A stretch of DNA of 64,000 nucleotides from Pseudorasbora parva. Lineage: Eukaryota > Chordata > Actinopteri > Cypriniformes > Gobionidae. Shown here one piece after another: positions 11,160 through 18,678 of this stretch. The position numbers and the translations under genes were made by a program. Below the pieces are notes generated by a model. That model did not search any database and was not told where the DNA came from. It saw nothing but the letters and a program-made list of their open reading frames with translations. The stretch's first letter is position 1. Each line of letters opens with the position of its first letter. Location of the stretch: NCBI RefSeq assembly GCF_024679245.1, contig NC_090177.1, positions 49,263,353 through 49,327,352 of the forward strand, read 5' to 3'.

Positions 11160-12010
11160 TGATGTCCGGTTCGTGAAAGAATCGTTCTTTTTCGAACAGG
11201 TTCTTTTTAGTGAACCGTTCGAAATTGGACTGACTCGTTTTAAACGGTTCGCGTGTCAAATCAGCGGTAATCTAGCCTAGAAATCTAGACGCACCCTAGC
11301 GGCAGCAAATTTAATTTGCCCGCAAGTGTGGTCTAGCAACTCTCAATTCCTATCTGAGCTGTATTCCTCAGAATCTGGACGGCCCAATCACATCGTGTAT
11401 AGAGTCGGCGGGCATGGCCATAATGACGACGGCCGAGTTGCTTTTGTGTGCTTCTGTTGTCTAGTAAACACAGAAACTGGCGAAAGGCGGCGGTCTTTCG
11501 AATCAGCTCTGCCCGCGCCTCCGGAAGACTTGGAGTTAAGCTTTCCTCTGAGAAAAGAACAAAGAACGGCACTGAAGTCATTCTTAAGAAGGGAAGATGT
11601 GTTCAGAGTTTAGCCGACCGGATACGGCGAATGTTTAATCAGTCAGCGAGCTCCCCTTCACCGTCGTTGCTCCGGTTGGTGTAGCGCTATCCTATCGCGT
11701 GCAGAGGGAGTTTGAAAGACAACCGTTTATCCCGCCCCTCGGACTGAGCCGTCAATGGGGAGTTTCCAGACCAAACATCTTGATGTGGGTCTGGCTTGTC
11801 AGGCTAGCGGTAATCCACAATTTACTAAAGTTACTCACTTTCTGACATGCATCTCTCCGACTAGAAATAAATTAATATCCTAGCGTACATGTTATTCTAG
11901 TAACTGCAACAGTTCACTGCACTGACATGGTAAAAAAATCGATGAGAACTAACAGCAGTTGATACTGAGCATGCGCGTGTAAGTTGTCGACGCGCGTTCA
12001 TATTCTCTCC
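11160..12010 (+). repeat. Dispersed repeat, copy 2, interrupted by a MITE
   Basis: Second copy of the family at 10126-10420 (GATGTCCGGTTCGTGA start, TTTCTGACATGCAT, GTAACTGCAACAGTTCACTG). It is split at 11273-11806 by a 534-bp element that duplicated 9 bp of it (GCGGTAATC). The DNA between the two copies (10421-11159) holds no recognisable gene. Confidence 0.6.
11273..11806 (+). mobile_element. Mutator-like MITE with exact 9-bp target duplication
   Basis: Termini are TAGCCTAGAAATCTAGACGC and, on the reverse strand, TAGCCTGACAAGCCAGACCC, giving ~24-bp imperfect inverted repeats. GCGGTAATC occurs exactly at 11264-11272 and 11807-11815. Nine-base duplications are typical of Mutator-like elements and unlike hAT (8) or Harbinger (3). 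There is no transposase; small ORFs on both strands (for example 11326-11613) are incidental. A second, closely similar copy at 36947-37491 has its own 9-bp duplication. Confidence 0.75.
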
Positions 12011-12452
12011 TGCGAGCTGCTATACAGCAATACCCAGACCAACGACTATAAAATGACTACCAATCAAGCAAACAATTAACCTTTAGACACCATCAGCGGT
12101 AACATACACAGCGTGTCTCCAGTGAAAATGTCCCAGAAAAACAACAGGTACTTCAACGCCATTGTTCAAGTAAATAGACACGACTACCACCACGCAGTCG
12201 CCTACACAACAGATAAGCACCAAATCATGACGCTTGCTGAAAAGAACAAAACTCCGATCAAACTCCAGAACGCCAGGAAAAAAATAAGTAAGTACAACTT
12301 CAATACTTTCCCTTTTTTGAAGAGTTGGTGTCAACTACAGCATGAAAACACAGTAAAGAGCTTAGTGTGTAACACATTATCCGTTGGCTAACAAGTTCAC
12401 CATGGAAACTTACAGTCGATCCTACTATTTTGTTCAAAACACAATGTCATTT

Positions 12453-12602
12453 ATGCCGCCTTCACGTGCTATCGGAAATTTCCTCTTCTGAACTCGTGAT
12501 CAAGAGCTTATGGCATTCAAATCGTAAAATGGAAGTCGTTCAGGTGCATTTTTTTACCAAAGAAACTCTTTTTACGGTAATTCCTAGCACGTGAAGGCAG
12601 CA
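12453..12602. mobile_element. Small MITE-like inverted repeat
   Basis: GCCGCCTTCACGTGCTA at the left pairs with TAGCACGTGAAGGCAGC at the right, ~150 bp apart, with an AT-rich interior. No convincing target duplication beyond AT. Confidence 0.45.
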
Positions 12603-12666
12603 TGATACACATTTCGATTGCATGTAAACTACGTGAGACTTCTTTACATTTCTTAGCATTGCCCTT

Positions 12667-12764
12667 GTTACGGATCAACTGGGGATCATGTTATCTGGGG
12701 ACGGGCGCGTGCACGCAGCTAGTTTTACCTGGATTTCCAGCAGATGTTACACGGCGACAGATTC
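12667..12764 (+). repeat. 98-bp block, identical to 28565-28662 in inverted orientation
   Basis: From GTTACGGATCAACTGGGG to ACGGCGACAGATTC the sequence matches the reverse complement of 28565-28662 base for base, then similarity stops abruptly on both sides. The block has no inverted termini of its own and is not tRNA-like. One frame is open in both copies, but only because the copies are identical. Confidence 0.7.
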
Positions 12765-13332
12765 ATCACAGCGAATTTTCCAGTGAACAGATCTAGAACG
12801 CGTTATACGTTATTGGTAAATGTTTGCATCATTAAGGCTCTGTTTTGTCCTCTGTCGCTGATAGGTTTCAGACGCAGTTCATGATAATTTTTAATGTGGT
12901 TTCATTTCGAGAAAGATCACGCCTACATTTGTTACGTTCGTTTAGATACAATTCGGATCCAATGACTTACATTCAATAAATTACATTGTGTCTTTGCAGT
13001 GAGTGCAGTGTATTTGCATTTTTTTCTTAAGCATAGCTTGTGGCCTTATTTAAATTAAACACCAATATTGCTTTAGTTAAAGGACTTGTCAAGCATTAGC
13101 CCATTTTTTTTAAGTTAAAGCATAAAGGACACTCCATAAATGTTACTAAAGAGTGAAGAAAAGTGATTAGCCAACACTATGCAAATATAATTTTAGAATT
13201 CGTTGCATACAAGTAGGATCCAGTGAATTTATTGAATCCACAACATTTATTTGGGGGAAGGTTCAAACATACATCAGCTGGGTAAACAATTTGATAACAA
13301 AAGAAACGAGAAAAAAAATAGGACAAAATGCA
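12765..13332. other. No recognisable gene
   Basis: AT-rich DNA downstream of the Ginger1-like gene's stop codon (minus strand). It may include that element's 3' end, but I could not find its terminal repeat. Confidence 0.35.
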
Positions 13333-13598
13333 CTACGTGCATGCAGGACAGCTGTATGTGCCAGCTGTGGAAGGTCTGCCCACACAGTCCCAATGGTACC
13401 ACCTTCCACATTCAGTACATTCAATCTAAAGGAGGAAGAACAAACAATTGAATAAGTTATAAACAAACAATAGAATAATAATGTTAATGAAGTGTGTGTT
13501 TTGCAATGTATACTTATAAAATGTTCTTACCCATTGGTCAGTCTGGCCTTCTTGTGTATGTTTCTCTCCACATGAATGACAGAGCTGTAAAAGGTCAT
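13333..13598 (-). pseudogene. C-terminal PHD finger exons of the Ginger1-like gene
   Basis: Two exons join cleanly. 13598-13531 (acceptor TTATAG, donor GTAAGA) encodes DDLLQLCHSCGEKHTQ... to TDQW. 13425-13333 (acceptor CTTTAG) encodes IECTECGRWYHWDC, then a loop and CPACT followed by TAG. Together they give C-x2-C, 15 residues, C-x2-C, x4-H, x2-C, 14 residues, C-x2-C, the Cys4-His-Cys3 pattern of a PHD finger with the usual aromatic before the His-Cys pair. PHD fingers bind histone H3 tails, so this could direct the integrase to chromatin; that role is inference. The preceding exon joins in phase. Confidence 0.75.
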
Positions 13599-13692
13599 CT
13601 ATAATATGTAGAGGGAGTCATACCATGGCCAGAAAAACATGAATTAAAAAAGGTGCTCTATAGGCTATCAAAATGCAAGAATTCTTTCTCAC

Positions 13693-13886
13693 CAGTTTCT
13701 CTTAAAAGCCTTTTTGCAATTTCTGTGCAGATTAAAACAATGCCTTTCTCATTTGAAGAAAATTTATTTTCTTCCTCCATAAGAAGAAGCTCTGCAAGCT
13801 GATTGTAAGCAGTTATGCCATACATTGTTTTATCAAAAGACACTGTAAAATGCATAAATTCATATACATTACTTTACAAACAAGTG
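13693..13886 (-). pseudogene. Remainder of the Ulp1 domain after the LINE
   Basis: On the far side of the L2 LINE the minus strand resumes with a short VCK-like piece, shifts frame, and then reads MHFTVSFDKTMYGITAYNQL, ending RLLRET at a consensus donor (ACTG|GTGAGA at 13693). In Ulp1-family proteins a GVFVCKFAE-like helix follows the catalytic Cys, which fits the start of this piece. The frame is disrupted near 13850-13875. Confidence 0.55.
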
Positions 13887-13888
13887 GA

Positions 13889-15522
13889 TAATAATAATAA
13901 TAATAAGTTTTATTTATATAGCACCTTTCCAGAGCTCAAGGACACTTTACAATAAACAAACAACAATAAAGCCAATCGACAAAAAGAGCAGACAGAACAA
14001 CAGTAGGCAATTGAGAGTGGAAGTACAATAATTGAGAAATCGGAGTGAAAAAACAAAAAAAAACAATTTCTAAGACCTATAACATTCAGAAAAGAGGTGT
14101 GTTTTGAGCATGGATTTGAAATCAGAGATAGTGGCAACAAAACGGAGTGATCGGGGTAGAGAGTTCCATAATTTGGGTGCTATAACACTGAATGATCTGC
14201 CCCCCATTGAAGCAAGGCGATGCCGAGGGACAACGAGAAAGTTGGAATCAGCAGATCGTAGAGAGCGAGTAGGGTTGAAGGGGAGAAGCAAGTTACAGAG
14301 GTAAGGGGGAGCAAGGCCGTGCAGAGACTTAAAAGTGAGAAGAAGAATTTTGAATTGAATACGGTAAGACACAGGAAGCCAGTGAAGGTCATGCAGAATT
14401 GGGGAAATATGAGCAGAACGTTTGGTGTGTGTGAGCAGTCTGGCAGCAGAGTTCTGAATATAGTGTAATTTTGAAATGGAGCTAGCTGGTAGGCCAATGA
14501 AAAGTGCATTGCAGTAATCAAGACGTGATGTGACAAACGCATGGATGAGTGTTTCAGCATCAGAGATACTGATAAAGGGACAGAGTTGAGCGATGCGACG
14601 TAGATGAAAGAATGCTAATTTGGTGACGGAATTAATGTGAGAGTGGAAAGATAAAGAGGAATCAAAGATGACACCAAGATTTTTAACAGTAGTAGATGGT
14701 TTGATAAGAGTGCCAGCAGTCTCACAGGTGAAGTTGGTGGGAATTTTATTAGTGAGTGATGAAGGTCCAGTGAAAACAATCTCAGTTTTGTCCATGTTGA
14801 GTTTTAGAAAATTTGAATGAAGCCAATCTTTTATTTCATGTACACAAGCAGAGATTTTGTCAGTTGTGAATGATAAAGTGGATGTACAGGTAGTGTATAA
14901 TTGAATGTCGTCAGCGTAAAAATGATAGTTAAAACCATGACGGCGTAGAATCTCACCAAGAGGCATTATATAGATTTTAAATAATAATGGCCCAAGAACG
15001 GATCCCTGAGGGACACCTTGCTTCAGGGGGACAGTGGGTGAGCGGAAATTCTGAAGAGAAACGTAGAACAGTCTGTCAGAGAGATAGGAGGAGAACCAGG
15101 AAAGAGCAGCACCAGAAATACCCACATCCGAAAGGCGCAGAATGAGTAGTTGATGGGAGATGGTATCAAAGGCAGAGCTAAGGTCAAGCAGCAAACGCAT
15201 AGACAGAGAACCAGAATCACCAGAGAGAAGCAAATCATTCAGTACCTTAACTAGAGCAGTTTCAGTACTATGTAAAGGGCGGAAACCAGATTGAAAAGGA
15301 TCGAAAAGATTATTTTCAACTAGAAAAGACTGAAGCTGGGAGGCAACAGTACTTTCCAGTAATTTGGCTATGAAGGGGAGATTTGAAATGGGACGATAAT
15401 TAGATAAAACTGTGGGATCAAGGTTGGGTTTCTTGAGATCAGGGGTAAGAGCTGCAGTTTTGAGTGATAGAGGTAATGAAGCAGAGGTAAGAGATGTGTT
15501 GATGAAATGAAAGTGGACCACC
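13889..15522 (-). mobile_element. L2-type LINE, 5'-truncated
   Basis: Inserted on the minus strand inside the Ulp1 coding exon. The 3' end (low coordinate) has the L2-like GGTGCTATATAAATAAAAC followed by an (ATT)n tail at about 13889-13908. The 5' end is truncated inside the reverse transcriptase ORF at about 15522. No target duplication longer than a few bases is visible. Confidence 0.85.
14070..15521 (-). CDS. L2 LINE reverse transcriptase, C-terminal part
   Basis: A 483-residue ORF, open to the truncation point. It contains LSNYRPISNLPFIAKLLES, FQSGFRPLHSTETAL, LLDLSSAFDTISHQLL, GVPQGSVLGPLLF and the catalytic FYADDIQLY, then the C-terminal region (SRLDYCNALFIGLP, LHWLPVSYRIQFKI) typical of CR1/L2 LINEs. 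These enzymes copy their RNA at a nicked target site. The endonuclease and the N-terminus of the RT are missing, so the copy cannot move by itself. The ORF is free of stops over the retained part, suggesting a fairly young insertion. The small ORFs on both strands within it are shadows. Confidence 0.85.
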   Translation of the reverse strand: MVHFHFINTSLTSASLPLSLKTAALTPDLKKPNLDPTVLSNYRPISNLPFIAKLLESTVASQLQSFLVENNLFDPFQSGFRPLHSTETALVKVLNDLLLSGDSGSLSMRLLLDLSSAFDTISHQLLILRLSDVGISGAALSWFSSYLSDRLFYVSLQNFRSPTVPLKQGVPQGSVLGPLLFKIYIMPLGEILRRHGFNYHFYADDIQLYTTCTSTLSFTTDKISACVHEIKDWLHSNFLKLNMDKTEIVFTGPSSLTNKIPTNFTCETAGTLIKPSTTVKNLGVIFDSSLSFHSHINSVTKLAFFHLRRIAQLCPFISISDAETLIHAFVTSRLDYCNALFIGLPASSISKLHYIQNSAARLLTHTKRSAHISPILHDLHWLPVSYRIQFKILLLTFKSLHGLAPPYLCNLLLPFNPTRSLRSADSNFLVVPRHRLASMGGRSFSVIAPKLWNSLPRSLRFVATISDFKSMLKTHLFSECYRS

Positions 15523-16592
15523 TAGGATGAGGAATCCTTTTGGGTAGGATGTACAACTGAGTGGCACCCCCACCTAGAAATGTTCAGACCTTTTGTCCTA
15601 AGGAAAGATCTGTGAAATAGAAGTTTGTTTGAGTGCATTGATCATTAAGACACAATAATACATTATAATAGCAGATACATCACCATTTTAAGAAACGTTG
15701 CATACAGTACTTGCCTTGTAACTTCCTTACATTTTGATATCGCAGATTCGCTGGCACCAAAAGGGTCAATATAAATTGATTTAGCCAATTTTGGGAACAT
15801 TGCCTAAAAATAAATAAATAAATAAAAAACAATGACCTGTCAATTAGGTAATTACTCTTAAGTCACATTACCATGTATTCATGCATCTGCCATGTCAGTT
15901 TAGAATGTTACTTACTACAAATTGTCCAGTGGTTGTCGTTGACACAAACAGCCCCGAAAAGTACATCATAACTGGATGGATCAAGCTACAAACAATACAA
16001 TAGCAGTTTAAAGTGCTGTCACAATACAAAACTACTTTTCAGTTTGTGTTTAAATGCAAATACCTTTTTCAAGCTCTTTCGGCTTCCTTTCCAGATGTCT
16101 TTCATTTGGTATGAATCGATTAAATATGCCTTTTTGATTCCTGACATATTTAATCGATTTTGAAGATTTAAAAGATAGGCATTTATAACCTGTTTACAAA
16201 AATAATCAAAGTAAGGGATATTGGATTGCTAAAACAAGAAACCAAAACACAAAAAAGGTAAACGTACAAAAATCCAAATGCATCCCTAACCCTAACTCAC
16301 TTTCTAACCATTTCCCTGGTGCCAGACCCAGGTTTTTTGTGTATAATTTGTAGGGGCCCATTTTGCTCCACAGCACTTCTTGTTTCTTTCCCTCCCATAT
16401 ATCACGTATCACTTAAAGAAGCACAGTGGTTATACAGTGTAAAATTCTGTGATATGACACAGTGAAATATAGCCAAACCACTTTACCTTGTTCTTCTGAA
16501 TATGTTGGCTCAGTGTCTGCAGAGCAAACGTAAGGAGTTGGTGCTGGGTTCATTTGTGCCATTGTATTATGAATTACATGGCTAGAAGTGCA
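15523..16592 (-). pseudogene. Ulp1-type (C48) cysteine protease exons of the Ginger1-like gene
   Basis: Minus-strand exons, boundaries by splice signals: 16592-16487 (linker, donor GTAAAG), 16411-16296 (VIRDIWEGKKQEVLWSKMGP), 16189-16064 (VINAYLLNLQNRLNMSG... with LIDSYQMKDIWKG), 15985-15916 (FGAVCVNDNHWTIC), 15803-15715 (AKSIYIDPFGAS; donor is GC) and 15609-15523 (LRTKGLNISRW then HPTQKDSSS). NHW carries the catalytic His and YIDPFG the catalytic Asp of Ulp1/SENP deSUMOylase-type proteases; HPTQKDSSS is where Gln and then the nucleophilic Cys should follow. The Cys codon falls at the LINE junction and is lost. The predicted role is SUMO- or ubiquitin-like-peptide cleavage, known only by family analogy. 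Confidence 0.7.
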
Positions 16593-16655
16593 CTGAGGAA
16601 AGAACCGTCAAACACGGGATTAGTGGGGCTTATTGTGGCTGACAGGCCCTTTGTA

Positions 16656-17503
16656 GCAGGAGATGGCAGGATTATGGGAGAAGGAGGACTGGCTGGAGAT
16701 GGCAGGATTAAGGGGAAGAAGGAGGACTGGCTGGAGATGGCAGGATTAAGGGGAAGAAGGAGGACTGGCTGGAGGAGCAGGAGATGGCAGGATTATGGGA
16801 GAAGGAGGACTGGCTGGAGGAGCAGGAGATGGCAGGATTATGGGAGAAGGAGGACTGGCTGGAGGAGCAGGAGATGGCAGGATTATGGGAGAAGGAGGAC
16901 TGGCTGGAGGAGCAGGAGATGGCAGGATTATGGGAGAAGGAGGACTGGCTGGAGGAGCAGGAGATGGCAGGATTATGGGAGAAGGAGGACTGGCTGGAGG
17001 AGCAGGAGATGGCAGGATTATGGGAGAAGGAGGACTGGCTGGAGGAGCAGGAGATGGCAGGATTATGGGAGAAGGAGGACTGGCTGGAGGAGCAGGAGAT
17101 GGCAGGATTATGGGAGAAGGAGGACTGGCTGGAGGAGCAGGAGATGGCAGGATTAAGGGAGAAGGAGGACTGGCTGGAGGAGTAGGAGATGGCAGGATTA
17201 TGGGAGAAGGAGGACTGGCTGGAGGAGCAGGAGATGGCAGGATTATGGGAGAAGGAGGACTGGCTGGAGGAGCAGGAGATGGCAGGATTATGGGAGAAGG
17301 AGGACTGGCTGGAGGAGCAGGAGATGGCAGGATTATGGGAGAAGGAGGACTGGCTGGAGGAGCAGGAGTTGGCAGGATTATGGGAGAAGGAGGACTGGCT
17401 GGAGGAACAGGAGATGGCAGGATTATGGGAGAAGGAGGACTGGCTGGAGGAGCAGGAGATGGCAGGATTATGGGAGAAGGAGGACTGGCTGGAGGAGCAG
17501 GAG
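16656..17503. repeat. 45-bp minisatellite, coding for a Pro-rich linker on the minus strand
   Basis: About 19 tandem copies, mostly 45 bp (GGAGGAGCAGGAGATGGCAG plus 25 more). In the minus-strand integrase frame each unit encodes 15 residues ([15 protein letters not shown]). Near 16690-16765 two short 38-bp units each lose register, so the integrase frame closes at 16746 while another frame continues. All six frames are open over long stretches, which produces several artefactual repeat ORFs on both strands. The array sits exactly between the GPY/F exon and the protease exons. Confidence 0.9.
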
Positions 17504-17514
17504 GACTGAGAGGG

Positions 17515-17860
17515 GTTGATGGGATCCATTTTTGGGGAATGTGAGGCTCAGGCTCCACATATTTTATTAAATGATCCACACTGAATGTCATTTTTTTTTC
17601 TTTCATTGAAACCACGTCAACCTTTTTTTCTTCAATGTTAAGGATAATAAATGGCCCAAGAATGTCAGGGTCCATTTTTCCACCCTTTCTGGTCTCCTGT
17701 CTCACATTCCTCACCAACACTTTATCCCCAGCCATGAAGTTGTCCTCCTGCCCTCTTTCAAGCTTTCGCACTTTCTCCTGACTAGTTGCAATGTTCTTTT
17801 TTACGGCATCCATGGTCTCTCTCCTATTGCTCAACTCCTCAGTGAGCTGCTCACTTGCTC
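17515..17860 (-). pseudogene. GPY/F module exon of the Ginger1-like gene
   Basis: The minus-strand frame reads a basic coiled-like stretch ([11 protein letters not shown]...SQEKVRKL), then GDKVLVRN, then [20 protein letters not shown] and a [11 protein letters not shown] tail. GDKV-x-V followed by LGPF and a DHLK-like end is the GPY/F module found C-terminal to the core in Gypsy, retroviral and Ginger1 integrases, where it contributes to target binding or multimerisation. The frame runs without a stop directly into the proline-rich repeat. The 5' boundary is unclear because a stop lies near 17858, so either a splice acceptor or a mutation is there. Confidence 0.75.
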
Positions 17861-17970
17861 ATGGCTTCCACCTTTCCATGACAGATCTAGTTAGTAAGAA
17901 ATTCACAATAAGTATTCATATCTTTCAAGATCAAGTGTCATTAGAAAAACAAAGTACCAAAATCACTAAC

Positions 17971-18505
17971 CTCATAATCCTTTGGTACCTGACATGGATA
18001 CCGTGCCTCTCTCCCAAACATTAAATAATATGAGGAAAACTTTGTGGCGAGTTGTTTTTTAGTTCTTAGTGCAAACATTGTTGCATTTAGATGCAGGTGC
18101 CACATTGATGGATTTTCCCCAATCATTTTTGTCAGGCTTCTGAACATGAACAATTAAAATAAATCATGAAAATCATAAATAAAGAAAATCATGCAATGTT
18201 AAAAAAAGAAAAAATGTATGTAACCCTATGTAACTTACCTTTGAATTGTGCCATTCATTCTTTCAACAAGGCCATTTGTCTGGGGATGATAGGGAGAACA
18301 CAGACTCCTGGTGATGCCTAGTGTCTCACACAGGCTAAAATTGACCTATGATGGGGGGGGGGGGGGGTTGTCAGCTATTTCTGATGGTCATATACTTTTA
18401 TTTTGACTTAATTTGTGTTGAACCAACCTTGTTGACAAATTCTCTTCGCTGATCTGTTAAAAGCCGCTTTGGTGCTTCAAATTTGTACAAAAAAATCTAG
18501 GATGC
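17971..18505 (-). pseudogene. Integrase catalytic-core exons of the Ginger1-like gene
   Basis: Three exons read in phase on the minus strand. 18505-18428 encodes FLYKFEAPKRLLTDQ then REFVNK, containing the second catalytic Asp (LLTD) where GREF is usual; here RREF. 18345-18239 ends with YHPQTNGLVERMNGTIQR, holding the catalytic Glu, and is followed by GTAAGT. 18139-17971 encodes a segment with MFALRTKKQ and YLMFGREARYP, typical of the region after the DDE core, and stops at a GT donor. Acceptors (CATAG, TTCAG) and phases fit. The first DDE Asp is not in the window: the exon is cut by the LTR at 18506. Between exons, a run of ~16 G lies at 18352-18367. Confidence 0.75.
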
Positions 18506-18678
18506 TGTCACATGCCTGTCCTGTCTTGTGTGCACATGTGGGTTTTGTCAGTATGGCCTTGTGCTTCTGTCATTGTCTGATCCCTCCCCCTTGTTATCTG
18601 ATTAGTGTTGATTTCTCCCACCTGTTCCCTCTTGATTTCTTCCCTTTATAAGCTCCTTGTGTTTGTCAGTCTGTGTTG
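18506..18678 (+). mobile_element. LTR(+), first part of a tail-to-tail LTR pair
   Basis: Starts TGTCACATGCCTGTCC, carries a TATA-like TTTATAAG at about 18644, and is interrupted at 18678/18679 by an I-type LINE that duplicated CAGTCTGTGTTG. It continues at 21280-21483. Its reverse complement occurs at 21680-21845. Confidence 0.75.

Larger units (their letters stand above)
13333..18505 (-). pseudogene. Ginger1-like transposase gene: integrase, GPY/F, Ulp1 protease, PHD finger
   Basis: On the minus strand a chain of exons can be read in order: integrase core (18505-17971), GPY/F module and basic linker (about 17860-17515), a proline-rich repeat linker (17503-16656), an Ulp1-type cysteine protease (16592-15523 and its continuation near 13886-13693), and a PHD finger (13598-13333) ending in TAG. 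An integrase with GPY/F followed by a C-terminal Ulp1 or OTU protease is the published definition of Ginger1 DNA transposases, cut-and-paste elements related to Gypsy integrases. The first catalytic Asp and the N-terminal zinc-binding region are missing because an LTR complex begins at 18506. An L2 LINE interrupts the protease, several splice donors look one base off, and the linker is frameshifted, so this copy is dead. A domesticated KRBA2/GIN1-like host gene is less likely given the damage. Confidence 0.7.

Noticed and set aside
11326..11684. Three overlapping ORFs within the 9-bp-TSD MITE, with a similar one in the second copy (37042-37369)
   Set aside because: Conserved between copies only because the DNA is; no domain, and both strands are equally open.
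16283..16300. Telomere-like CCCTAACCCTAAC
   Set aside because: Only two units, lying at the splice donor of the Ginger1-like exon; not a telomeric tract.
16554..17544. Long plus-strand ORFs with [15 protein letters not shown] or [19 protein letters not shown] repeats
   Set aside because: They are readings of the 45-bp minisatellite in non-coding registers. Only the minus-strand frame joins a real domain (GPY/F).
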